From the NCBI GenBank assembly GCA_022478985.1, contig JAKSZP010000182.1, positions 90,839 through 154,838 of the forward strand: DNA of 64,000 nt. Direction: 5' to 3'. A program made the position numbers and the translations under genes. This DNA is from Massospora cicadina (lineage: Eukaryota > Entomophthoromycota > Entomophthoromycetes > Entomophthorales > Entomophthoraceae). Under the pieces are notes generated by a model, which saw only the letters and a list, made by a program, of their open reading frames with translations, ran no database searches and was not told where the DNA came from. Shown in pieces: positions 21,661 through 31,799 of the stretch (position 1 is its first letter; the number at the start of each line of letters is the position of its first letter).

Positions 21661-22469
21661 TTAATGTAAAACAACTACACAAAAATCTTGTCAATGCTAT
21701 TTAGAACGTGATGAAGTAGCACGGAATCTGAAAGCTAAGATTACCTGAGCCAACATTTTGACGTTCAATAAACTACCAGACGCCCATATTAAAAGTCAAA
21801 AAAAGCTTTAGCCAAATATTACTGCCATTTTTATGGATGGTAATTGCTTAGAAGTACCAATAATCAGTGATATCAAAACCATACCGCCGATGCCCCAACG
21901 CCCTTGCTATCTGCCTTGACACACACCCTACTATGGGAATATATAGCTGCTGCTAAAGATTAGCCCCCCAATCCCCCTCCTCTTCTGCCATGGAGGGATA
22001 AGCGGTTTCCGCTGCCCACATGATTGGTTTTTTGTTCAGTGTGATACATTCAATCGCTCATTTGGGAGTTTTGTTTGAATCAATTGGTTACATTATTTTT
22101 TGTTTGAGTTTTGGTTTGGTAATGTCCATCCCCTGGTTGGCTTACCTCACTTGAATAAAAACGGTATTAGAGTTATTAATGCTTATTGTATTGGCTGCCA
22201 TAGGTGGTAGTATCAAAGTGATACTCAAAGTAGATATCTGCGCTGACCCATAAGGCAAATCTTTAGTTTCTTTACCAACAAGTCTTTCAGCAGTATTTCA
22301 CCAGTCTGCACATATATTATATTTTTTACCATTTTGATAGTAACTCACATTTAGACGCCTATGTCATACAAAATTATTTAGAACAATCATCCCGTGAACA
22401 CCCATGAGATGCTCCCTGATGTATCTGAAACCTTCAAAAAGTAGTTACCACTAGATAAGAGCCGCTTCC
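21661..22469 (+). other. Decayed sequence downstream of K copy 1
   Basis: This stretch has short coding-like runs on the plus strand (near 22020-22200, for example FGNVHPLVGLPHLNKNGIRV) but many stops. It may be the rest of the K element. No domain is recognised. Confidence 0.3.
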
Positions 22470-22848
22470 TGTAAGGCTTTCTACTAAGGTCAAGAATCCA
22501 GGTGGTGCCTACTACCCCTTTTAAGTTAGAAAAGTCTAATTTATACCAAGATATATTCTATATTTGTGCCCATTCCAATCACCCTCCTGCCTAGCATTTG
22601 TATGTTGAAAAGATTAAGTTCCTGTTTGGAGAAATAGGTCAGCTTTACCAAGATGTTAGAAGTACCCATGTGAGTAACCAAAACTGCCTCAAAGTTTTCA
22701 AAAAAAATTACTTTATAAAATTCCAACAGTTTTATGACATTCCAGAAATGATAATTTGATTTTGCTGAGGAATACTGAAAATTATGACCCTGATTTTACC
22801 CTCCCTTTTATTATTTCCCCAAAATCCCTTTCTTATAATCTTTAAAAC
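22470..22848. repeat. Repeat E, left copy, first part (probable LTR)
   Basis: The repeat starts at tgtaaggcttt, where similarity to the copy at 27965 begins abruptly. The two match through cctcctgcctagcatttg and tgctgaggaatat-type landmarks. The copy is interrupted at about 22848 by element R1 and resumes at 24593. The TG start, the TA/CA end and the length (about 820-850 bp when joined) suggest an LTR. Confidence 0.75.
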
Positions 22849-23430
22849 TGTCAAATCAGAAAACCCCCAGTTTCTGACCACCAATAAATAAATATTCTTT
22901 TGGGGCTACTGGTAATCAACCAAAGCAGCCTAACCAAGTAGGGAGAAATTTGGGGCACCAACAACACCAAGCATTGACCACTACTGGTTGGTTATGCAAA
23001 GTCCTCTGGGTTGGTCTGACCAAACCACACAAAAGATTTCTCAAGATGAAACACCCAAAAAAGACTACAGGTATGCGAGGTATGCTAACCCCAAAACGAC
23101 CCTTTCTTATTCAGGATCATAAAAAACAAAGGTGTCCGCTGAACAGAGCTCATCTGGGTAGCCACCGCCAATGCTACCCAGGTAGGGAATGCTAGGGCAA
23201 ATATTCCAAAGTGAACTTTGTAATGGCAGGCGCGCCTTATAAAGGCCGCCCCTTGGGGGCCTCGCCCAAGACATTGATTAGGCTTGCACAAACTTAACTA
23301 CAACTCGTGTGAGGCAAAACCCAGCGCCCAAAATGACCAAGCCAAAAATATCATAAAAGCGATACAACTCAGATCTGGAAAATCTGAATCTGATTTAGAA
23401 TGTACAATTGAGACAAACTCGATCATTACA
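22849..23430 (-). repeat. R1 LTR, low-coordinate copy (3' LTR if minus)
   Basis: It begins tgtcaaatc and ends gatcattaca, so it has TG...CA termini on either strand. It matches 24010-24592 throughout with indels, including gaggtatgctaaccccaaaac and the ttataaaggc box. Confidence 0.8.
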
Positions 23431-24009
23431 TCACCCCCACTAGAGGAGGGCCCTTCCCCAAAGAGAGGCCCCACAGCAGAAGGCCGTCACAATGAGGAAT
23501 TCCTGGGGTGAATTACCTCAAGTCCCAGGAAAATTAGCCTGGATGCACTATGGGCCCCCTGAGGGAAACACAAATGGCAAAAGTAATCAGGACTGGGCTT
23601 CTGGAATAAGCCCACTCAGCCTGAGGACGCATTCCCAGTATTTGGCTGCGTTGCGCCCCTCTCCCAAGCTCCTGTTGGCAATGGTCTTCCCATCCCAACC
23701 AGGAAGGTGCTTTCCCCAACAGAAGCGCCAGAGGGGTGCATGGTGAAGCGTGGCTGGATGTCTGACCCCTTTCTGGGTGAACCATCTGGGGTGAGGGGGC
23801 CCTGCTGGGACGGGTCCCCTCAGTGCCACTGAATCTCTGGTGAGCGGGAGGCCCCACTGGGAAAATTAACTGATGATCACTTCAAATTCAGGGTTGTCCA
23901 TCAGTCACTGGACCCCACTGGTGCTGGTTCTTTGACAACTGGGACCAAGTGACCACTGAGGTCGGCCAAACTAGGGATCAGCAGTGTTCAGCACGCATTG
24001 ACTTTAGAA
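23431..24009 (-). other. R1 internal region, non-coding
   Basis: This is 579 bases of relatively GC-rich sequence between the R1 LTRs. Short frames exist on both strands but none resembles Gag, Pol or ORF1. It is likely the residual leader and tail of a deleted element or a non-autonomous core. Confidence 0.55.
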
Positions 24010-24592
24010 TTATAACACAATTAGAAAATCCCCCAGTTTATGACTGCCAATAAATAAATATTCTTTGGTGCTACTGGCAAGCATCCAAAGCAGTTTAACT
24101 GAGTAGGGAGAGGTTTGGGGCAATGACAGCGCTGAACATTGCCTACTACTGGCTGGTTATGCAAAGTTCTCTGGGCTGGTCCACCCAACCACATGAAAGC
24201 TTCCTCAAAATGAAACACAAAAAAGACCACAGGTATGTGAGGTATGCTAACCCCAAAACAACCTTTATTTCTGTTCAGGATCATAAAAAAGGTGCCCGCT
24301 GACCATAGCTCATCTGGGGAGCTACCACCAATGATCCTCAGGTAGGGAATGCTAGGGCGAAAATTCCAAATTGAACTTTGAAATTGACAGGTGCTCATTA
24401 TAAAGGCCACCTCTCAGGGGCCTCACCTAGTCATTGATTAGGCTAGCACAAGCCTAATCTACAACTCAGTGAGGCACAACCAACCACTCAAAATGACTGA
24501 GCCAAAAATATTTTAAAAGCAATCTGACTCAGATTCAGATTTTCCAAATCTGAGTCAGAATGTATGATTGAGATGAACTCATTTGTTACAAA
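24010..24592 (-). repeat. R1 LTR, high-coordinate copy (5' LTR if minus)
   Basis: This is the second copy of the 580-bp repeat, ending tttgttaca. Its first bases have lost the TG terminus seen at 22849. The copies differ by many substitutions, roughly 15-20% by eye, so the insertion is old. Confidence 0.78.
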
Positions 24593-25035
24593 AAATTGCT
24601 TTTGATTGAGCGTTAGATCTTAAAGATGGAGCACGCCTTGATTCAGAAAGCTTTTTAAAAATATTAAAGAAAGCTAAATTGGGGGGCATCCAATTATGGT
24701 GAGCCTCGTCACCTCCAATACCTTAATTTCTCGCTCTAACCCATGAAAAACTGACCCTCTCCTCTCAAGTACAAACCCAGGACCTTGAAGCCAGAGAAGA
24801 TGTTTACCCAAGGGCCACATAACCTAAGAACAGCCCTACAAACCGTTATACCCCTTCCCTATATGAAGGCCAGTGCCCTTACTTGTGAGGGTATTGGACT
24901 ATTTTGTACTTCTAGATTACATAAATAAATCTATAAACTCTCTTTTTCTCCTGAAGTTTACATTTTTCCATCTTTATGGATTTTTCGCACCATAACGCCC
25001 TTTGAGGCCATTTTTGTGCATCTGTAAAAAGCCTT
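24593..25035. repeat. Repeat E, left copy, second part
   Basis: This is the continuation of the E repeat after R1. It matches 28361-28812 from gatggagcacgcc to ggccatttttgtgcatctg. It contains catttacttgtgaggg-like and aataaa-type sequence that could be the R/U5 part of an LTR. The similarity fades after about 25035. Confidence 0.75.
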
Positions 25036-25359
25036 CCCCTCATCAACCAAAGTACTTGGTGGCCACACTCACAGAAGTTGCTTGGTGATCTGGTGACTAA
25101 TCAGAACCACCGTGTGTAACCTGAGCCAACTTGAGCTCCCCAAATCCTTAAAAAATAGGCCAGTCAAATTTACATTAACTGCTGAAGTGAAGTGTGGACC
25201 TCCCTCACAGCCCTTCATGTCTATTTTAGCTTTTTCACTTTGTGTAGTTTTGCCAGTTGTTGTCATATCTTCACACACAGTTCCTACAGCCACTGTCTAT
25301 GAGCTTCTGCTTGCCATATGTCAGTTCTAGTAAAGAGTTTTTGTAAATTGGGTTAATTG
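25036..25359. other. Short spacer between E and G
   Basis: About 320 bases between the end of the left E copy and the start of G. It may be what is left of the E internal region. Frames at 25069-25293 (-) and 25112-25330 (+) overlap and show no motif. Confidence 0.45.
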
Positions 25360-26432
25360 TGTCGGAAAATCAACTGTGGGCTCTGCTAGTTGGCGGACAG
25401 CCAGTATGAAGACTGGTCAGTCCTTTCCATTTCGCCTTAGGCAATGGGGCCAGCAGCACCGGCTGACCCCTTGTCATATCACCCGCACCATTCAGGGATA
25501 CCCCATCCTAATTCCCAACCAACAAAATAAATTATAAACTTAAATCATAAGGTAGATTAGGCAAAGGGAATTATTTATTGAAAGGGAAGCACCACGTATC
25601 TAAACTATTTAAAAAAGGGCTACTGCACCCACAGCTGATCTATCAAATCATCGCTGGTTCTTCCAGCCAACCACACTTTCAGCCTTCCCCTGCGCTACTC
25701 TCTTCCCTGGCGTTGACCCTCTCACCCATCCTTCCCAATGACTAAATATTAGGTTTGGCTCATCCTTGGCCTTGAGTTGCTAGTGAGCCATATAAAAACT
25801 TATTTAAATAAATATTAAAGTGATTTTCTTGTCAATTCTGCACCAGAAACATCTTCAGTCACTCAGGTAACTCGGAACATCTCATTTTTCATGCTGACAT
25901 ATGCTTTGACTCATCTAAGTCAATTGTTTGGGAATTTCCTTATTCAGGAAATAGTTAGATATATAAATGAGACGCCGGAAACAACCTCAGATACCTCAAA
26001 ATTGTAATTGGTGGAATATAGCAACATTGAATAGTTAATTCAAGTGGATCATCCTTGGCTACTAATCATTGATGATCCATAAACAGTATTTGGGTAATTG
26101 ATTATTAGGCGCTGGAAACATCCTCAGATTGCTTAAACTTGGGATAATCAGGTTCTACCAACATTTACTTAAATAAACTAAATGTATCATCCTTGGTTCT
26201 TAGTTGCCGGTGATCCTTATACCAATTTAGGCCAGCAATTGGCTCCGCTCAATCCTAACTCCCAAACTCAGCGGAATGCATAGATTCAGATAACCCAATT
26301 TAGAGAGCAACTCACCACACAATCATCAAACCCTACAAACATTAGTCAATAAGTTATTCTCTCAGATTGGCCTATTTCATCCTAAATCTCATTAAATCAT
26401 TGTAGGATTCCATCTGGTTAAATATTCTGACA
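25360..26432 (-). repeat. G 3' LTR (low coordinate) with internal sub-repeats
   Basis: Its ends are tgtcggaaaat and ttctgaca. Inside, two short motifs alternate. Motif A (atcatccttggct...agttgccagtgatcc) occurs near 25758, 26047 and 26186. Motif B (accagaaacatcctcag) occurs near 25842, 25969 and 26109. The same arrangement is present in the other LTR. Confidence 0.85.
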
Positions 26433-26463
26433 TTTTCTTTCACTAAACCAGATGGTAATCCTA
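26403..26463 (-). promoter_or_regulatory. Hairpin enclosing G polypurine tract/3' LTR junction
   Basis: The arm taggattccatctggtt (26403-26419, inside the LTR) pairs with 26446-26463 (inside the interior) through 17 base pairs with one bulged base. The 26-base loop contains the LTR boundary (26432/26433) and the purine tract. The same arrangement, with different but still paired outer stem bases, exists in F at 35465-35526. A role in plus-strand priming or RNA packaging is inference. Confidence 0.7.
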
Positions 26464-26635
26464 CCACATAATGCCTTGGCGTTTGAAGAGGGCGTCCAGG
26501 GCTTGCCCCTCCCCACCACCAACAATTGCTTGAACCTAACCATAGTGTCACATCCCCGCCACCTCATCACACACCTGTCAGCTACTCAGGCACCAACCAT
26601 CAGAAACTTCTGTAGTGAACATTACTGTCAGAAAA
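26433..26635 (-). other. G interior, 203 bp
   Basis: It contains the purine tract and hairpin arm at its low end and the primer-site-like sequence (complement of about 26618-26634) at its high end. Between them a short plus frame (26452-26655) has no recognisable product. Confidence 0.6.
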
Positions 26636-27695
26636 TCAACTGTGGGCTCTGCTAGTTGGCAGGCCAACCAGTATGAAGACTAGTCAGCCCTTTCCATTTT
26701 GCCTTAGGCGATGGGGTCAGCAGCACCTGCTGACCCTTTGGTTTGCCACCTGCGTCATTTGGGGATCCCCCAGCTTAATCCCCAACCAACAAAATAAACT
26801 ATAAACTTAAATCAAAAGGTATATTAGGAAAAGGGAAATATTTATTGAAAGGTAAGCACCACGTATCTAAACTATTTACAAAAGGTCTACTGCACCCACC
26901 GCTGACCTTAGCTCATCATTGGTTCTTCCAGCCAACCACTCTCTTAGACTTCCACTACTACTCTCTTCCCTGGCGTTGACCATCTTATCACATCCTTACC
27001 AATGGCTAAATATTAGGTTTGGATCATCCTTGGCTTGAGTTGCCAGTGAGCCATATATAAACTTATTTACATAAACATCAAATTGAAATCTGACTTAGTA
27101 ATTCTGCACCAGAAACATTTTCAGTCACTCAAGTTAGCTCGGAACATCTTATTTTCACACTGACACATGATTTAGCTCACCATAGTTGATTGTTTGGGAA
27201 TTGCCTTATTCAGGCAAAAACCAAATATATAAATGAGATGCCAGAAACAACCACAGCCACCTCAAACTCATAATTTTTTGATCTGACAACATTAAATAAT
27301 TAATTCAAGTGGATCACCCTCAGCTACTAGTTGCTGGCTATCAAAAATCTAACTTAAGGAATTGATTATTAGGCGCTGGAAACATCCTCAGCTGCCTTAA
27401 ATCAGGATCATCAGGTTCTGCCAACATTTACTTAAAAAACCAAATGGATCATAATCAGCTATTAGTTACCAGTAATACTTATACAAATTCAGGCCATAAA
27501 TTGGCTCCGCTCAATCCTAACTTCTAAACTCAGCGGAATGCATAGACTTAGATCAACCAAAAAGTGGGGAGCAACTCACCACGCAATCATCAAACCATAC
27601 AAAATTCAGTTAATTAACAATTATGCTAGGATGGGCTATTTCATCTGAAATCTCGTTAAATAATTGGCTGACTCCATCTGGTTAAAATTCTGACA
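26636..27695 (-). repeat. G 5' LTR (high coordinate)
   Basis: Its ends are tgtcagaaaat and ttctgaca. It also contains a perfect 10-bp inverted repeat, gggtcagcag/ctgctgaccc, near 26714-26737, which is imperfect in the other LTR. Confidence 0.85.
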
Positions 27696-27964
27696 AAATA
27701 TTGCACCCAATAATGGGTATTCTGATTGCCAATCCCACACAACGTCCCTCCCAGCTCAGATTGTCCAAAGCATGCCCAGACTCCCCAATTCGACCCTGGT
27801 TTTCAGGATAGGGTAAACTATTCTTGTCACAAGGTTGTGACCTTTATATTCACTCCTCAACATTGCGTATCACACCCCCAACTTACCCCACCAAGGTTCT
27901 CCCTTAAAGGGTAGAGTCCTAATAGTTTAACCTTATTATAAGGTTAGAAAAAATGAAAAGGTAT
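27696..27964. other. Spacer between G and right E copy
   Basis: This stretch has a purine-rich run (ggttagaaaaaatgaaaagg, 27943-27962) directly before the TG start of repeat E. It could be a polypurine tract if E is a plus-strand 3' LTR. No coding motif was seen. Confidence 0.4.
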
Positions 27965-28812
27965 TGTAAGGCTTTCCATTAAGGGTAAGAAGCCAGGTGG
28001 TGCCACTACCCCTTTTCAGATAGAAATGACCAATTTATTTAAGAAATATCCTATATCTGCGCCCACTTTAATCCCCCTCCTTCCTAGCACTTGATATGTT
28101 GAAAAAATTAAGCTCAAATGTGCTGAAATTCCTCAGCTTTACCAAGACATTAGAAGTAACCCAGGTAATTTCCCCTTTATTGTCACCCATTTTCCCAAAA
28201 TTCGAAACATTCTAAAGGTTTTGATAGTATTACAATGTCCTAGAAATAAAAATTTGTTTTTGCTGAGGAATATTGAATTTTCTGACCCCATTATTACCAT
28301 CACTTACATTATTTCCCTAATGTTTTTTCTAATAATTTTAGAAATTTGCTATTATTTGAGACTGGACCTATGAAGATGGAGCACGCCTCAATCTGGAAAA
28401 AGTCTCAAATTATAAAAAAAGCTAAAGTGGGGGTAGGAAATTATGGCGTGCCTCATCACCTTCCCCAACATCACTTCTCACATTACCACATGAATAGCCT
28501 TTCACTACCTCAGTTCTCACTCCAACTTATGAACTGACCCTCTCCCTAAAGTATGATCCCCTTTAAACCTGCAGATTGAGAAGATGACAGCCTCAGAGCT
28601 GCAGAACCCAAGAACAGTGTCACAAACCATAAAACCCCTTTCCTCATATAATTCCAGTGCCCTTACTAGTGAGGGTACTGGACTATTTTGTTTTTATAGA
28701 TTAATTAGATTTTTAATAAAGACTTTTCCCTCCTGCCGTTTTCATCTTGCCATCTTTTAAGAATTTTAGTGCACCATGACACCCTTTGAGGCCATCTTGG
28801 TGCATCTGCAAA
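27965..28812. repeat. Repeat E, right copy, uninterrupted (probable LTR)
   Basis: About 848 bp starting tgtaaggctttcc and ending catctgca, with TG...CA termini. It matches 22470-22848 plus 24593-25035 and so gives the empty site for R1. Whether the two E copies are LTRs of one element around 25036-27964, or independent solo copies, is undecided. No matching 5-bp TSD was found. Confidence 0.72.
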
Positions 28813-30080
28813 TATGGACCTCCCCTTGTCTCAATTTTTATCTAATGTGCTACCCACATGCTAATCAGTTCTCTTGTTTGCAGCCTAATAGCTGTTTTAG
28901 GTACTACAAAACTGCTACCTCATCTTTTGTTTCACATATTGAAATTCAGTCACCAATATTGATCTTTTTGATACTTGGTAACATCTTGCAATTCTTGAGA
29001 TATTCAGTAGATATTATTGTTCAATTTTTATAATACCCAAAACTAATATGTTTGAAGTGAAGTTTCCTTCAAGACCTCAACATCTCAATGCAAAAGATCT
29101 TACTGGCTTAAAAGGCATATATCTCTTACTGAATTGTATACTATCTTGAGCGGTACTGCTAATTTGATGGGCAGCCACTTGCATTTCTTGTTGGGTATTT
29201 TGGCTTAGAACTTCTACAGGATCAACCTGTACAACTTCTGCATGCGTAGCTTCAATAGCATTTCTGGTTTTAGTTGGAATTGCTTCAAACAATTTACTCA
29301 TTTGGCTGTGATTACTCTCTCATTCATTATTTAATTAATAATCTCTATCACTTTACAATTTAATCGGTTAATTAGATTATTTAGTCATTCTAAGATTTGA
29401 CAACTTAGTTTGTGACTTAATATCCAGTGCTTATTGTACAACATTTAAATCTAATTTTCAGCTGAGAGTTCAGAAAGAATGGTATCTATGCTAAGTTGTT
29501 TTGTTCTAACAAATCTTATTAATGCATGATGCCAAATAATAGTCACTTGAGATTTTTGTTTAAAAGGTTGAATAAACAAGCAGTATGCTGTCTAAGGTGA
29601 TAAAAATAGTTAGAACTGCAGTACTTGACTGTATTATAAAGCTGTATCACTCATAATGTACATTATTGCTCTTCACTATGTTGCCTAAAAACTGAGTAGG
29701 AATAAGTTCAATGTCTATGAACAAGTGTTTAAAATTAGCGTAGTAACGTTTTGTTTATATGACAGATAGGTAAGCGGCATAAGAGTAAGAGTCAAATACT
29801 TAACTGAGGCGTGAATCTCAGCTCAAGTTTGGCTTGGACAACTCAGAAGGGCGAAAAGAATTGACATAGAGCACAATAAAGGGGTTATTCTCTTCGCTCT
29901 TTTTCCCAAATAAAGAAAATTTTATTTAGCTGAGGTACACTGACCAGGGGACAGACATTACCAAAGCTCAATGAGCAAAAATTATGAACTAACAGACCTA
30001 CCCAAACAGAATGAGTTGACAACCCAAAATGAGCGAGCAAAACACAAATAAACGAGATCACAACCAACCAGGTGGGACAG
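28813..30080. other. AT-rich interval with one small minus-strand frame
   Basis: The stretch is mostly AT-rich and featureless. The frame 29301-29077 (minus, 74 residues, MSKLFEAIPTKTRNAIEATH) has a plausible start and a balanced, helical composition. It lacks any recognised domain and could be a fragment of a Gag N-terminus or chance. Confidence 0.4.
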
Positions 30081-30099
30081 TGGTGAGCCGCTCATCCCA

Positions 30100-30579
30100 T
30101 CATGGTGGAAGGGGAGGGGGATCAGGGGGCTCATCCTCAGCATCAGAGTCCTCATAGGAAAGAGTGCGGGTTAAGTCAGAGAGCAATAGTGTGGGGTGAT
30201 CAGCGACATGTGGGTTGAGATTGCTGTTGATTGGATGGTCATGGAAATTACCTGCAGCTAAAATTGCACCTGGGTACTGGGATAAGCATTGTTCTGCATG
30301 AAGGCAGATGGAGGCAATTTGGGATAACAAAGCAGTGGTGGCGCGGGTAACTTTTGGCTTGTCCTGCAAATTGACAAACACTTTCTAGATGGAAGCAGTT
30401 GTTTGTTTGTGGAGGCTAAGGATGTCACGTTTGACCTGAAGGGACAGGGTTGGGACAATAGTTAGAGAAGGGATACCCTTAGCTAATTTCTCCACTGACA
30501 TTGAAGCACACTCACAGATGTCATCATTATCTGGGTGATTAGCTGCTGCTTCAGCGAGCTGGTAGGCAGGGCAGAACAT
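30100..30579 (-). pseudogene. Acidic-tailed coding remnant adjoining K copy 2
   Basis: Two frames, 30579-30385 and 30381-30100, lie in the same phase and are separated by one stop codon (TAG, 30385-30387). Together they would encode about 158 residues: a helical N-terminal part (MFCPAYQLAEAAANHPD) and a tail SYEDSDAEDEPPDPPPLPP ending at a stop. The composition is protein-like, unlike nearby noise. It lies downstream of K copy 2 on the same strand, so it may be the C-terminal part of that Gag/ORF1 product. No family is recognised. Confidence 0.5.
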
Positions 30580-30766
30580 CTAGGCGTCTGACTGGGGCTG
30601 TAAAAACGCTGAGGGAACTGAACAGGGTGCTGTAAATGGATAAATTAATTGATGTGGACTTCCAAGTGTTTAATAACGTCTCCCACTTTATTGGTTTATT
30701 CCAATGAGGACCATGGGTTTGAATCATAATTGAAATTGAGGTTGGTGAATTGATGGACTGTGGATG

Positions 30767-31790
30767 TCAATTGAAGAATAGCGTGGTACTAAACTGTTGC
30801 ACAAGCGGTCTCCTGATTGGTTGAAGCGCATGTGGCACTGGACTGAGGAGGTGCCTGATTTTCAGCTGCGGATGCTGCAGCCTCTGCAGGCTTTGAGGGA
30901 GGGGAGTATTTTGTGCCCCATACTGGAAAGGCAGTGGGGTGTGTGGAATATTGGGGGACAGATGGAGGCAATGTGGGTATGGTGAAAGAAGCAAGAGAGG
31001 GCATTTACGCTTTGAGTGGTCTAACTCAAAGCAGGATGGACAGATGGTTCGCCTGCCCTTGACGCAAGACTAGAATATGTGGTCAGGGGCAGAAGGAATG
31101 ATGGCGTTGGGGGAATCTACAAAGCAATCTGGTTGATTTTTGGGCTAATTGTGGCAAATGCTTAAGGCCCGCAAGGCGAGCAGCCCCATTGGGGACCACA
31201 AACTGAAGGTTGGGGTTGGAGCCATATGCATCTAAACCTTCCATCAACTCCTGATGGAGTACTGCGGGGGAAGGTGCGTGGGTAACCCCATGAATTGACA
31301 CCCATAATAGGGTGTCTGTGGGGAGCCAGGTGCATGTTATTGGGATAGGTGTGCCCTGGAAAACCAGGGGCATGGTGGCTTCAGTGGCGGCGTCAGCTTC
31401 ACAAGTGAAGCCTAGATCAAAATACCCTTATAGGGGTGGAAGTCTATAAAACCAGCTGTCAGCATCACCGCCTGGGCCAGGTCAATAATATCCTTTTCAT
31501 TGTATGGGAATAATTTCTCATATTTTACCTGAAGGCCAAAATGCAGCTGGGAGTGGTGGAGAACAAGTGGGATATGAGGCACTGCATGGCACGTGTAAGG
31601 TGGATGGCGAGATCCTTAGGCGGAATGAACTGACCCAATGATTTGGTGCGACTGGATGAACCAGTATGAGCGCATTTTCCCGACAAACAGAAAATGCTGG
31701 GTGGAATTTACCGCTGCCCCACGTGGGAGCAGCCATTGGAGAATCTGAGGACATTGGGAAGCGAATGGGGGAGGTAGTCATAGGCTAGAA
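30767..31790 (-). pseudogene. K copy 2: ORF1/Gag-like zinc-knuckle gene, decayed
   Basis: This is the minus-strand homologue of 20330-21660. The piece 31373-31083 (MPLVFQGTPIPITCTWLPTD) contains PSPAVLHQELMEGLDAYGSN, matching copy 1. Just downstream, at about 31050-31009, the sequence encodes an intact knuckle C-P-S-C-F-E-L-D-H-S-K-R-K-C (C-x2-C-x4-H-x4-C). Upstream, EKLFPYNEKDIIDLAQAVML and DFHPYKGI occur in another frame near 31540-31420. Frameshifts separate these parts. The order (N-domain, RNA-binding-like middle, knuckle) follows the ORF1 plan of the LINEs here, but no EN or RT is attached. Confidence 0.68.
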
Positions 31791-31799
31791 GTCTTACTT

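Larger units (their letters stand above)
22849..24592 (-). mobile_element. R1, small LTR element inserted in repeat E
   Basis: Two direct repeats of about 580 bp (22849-23430 and 24010-24592) flank a 580-bp core. The uninterrupted E copy at 27965-28812 shows the empty site: its aataattttagaaatttgct corresponds to sequence on both sides of R1. On the minus strand a purine run (AGTGGGGGTGA, complement of 23431-23441) directly precedes the low-coordinate repeat, which begins TGTAATG, as expected for a polypurine tract (PPT) and 3' LTR. No protein domain remains, so it is a non-autonomous or internally deleted element. Orientation rests on the PPT. Confidence 0.75.
25360..27695 (-). mobile_element. 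G, LTR element with almost no interior
   Basis: Two direct LTRs (25360-26432 and 26636-27695, about 1.07 kb each) flank only 203 bp. Orientation is minus. A purine run (AGTGAAAGAAAA, complement of the start of 26433-26445) precedes the low LTR, which begins TGTCAGAATATTTAACC in that direction. Next to the high LTR the sense sequence GTAATGTTCACTACAG resembles the primer site of element F. Terminal sequences relate it to F. No coding capacity remains, so it is a non-autonomous or deleted member of the F-type family. The two LTRs have diverged considerably. Confidence 0.82.

Noticed and set aside
23236..23250. TATA-like ttataaagg in the R1 repeats, suggesting a plus-strand promoter
   Set aside because: The purine tract and LTR start indicate a minus-strand element. 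The box is present in both LTR copies by descent and may be incidental.
22470..28812. A single complete LTR retrotransposon with E repeats as LTRs and K as its internal genes
   Set aside because: The K copies lie outside the E pair, no TSD matches, and purine-rich runs occur on both possible sides, so the assignment is unsupported.
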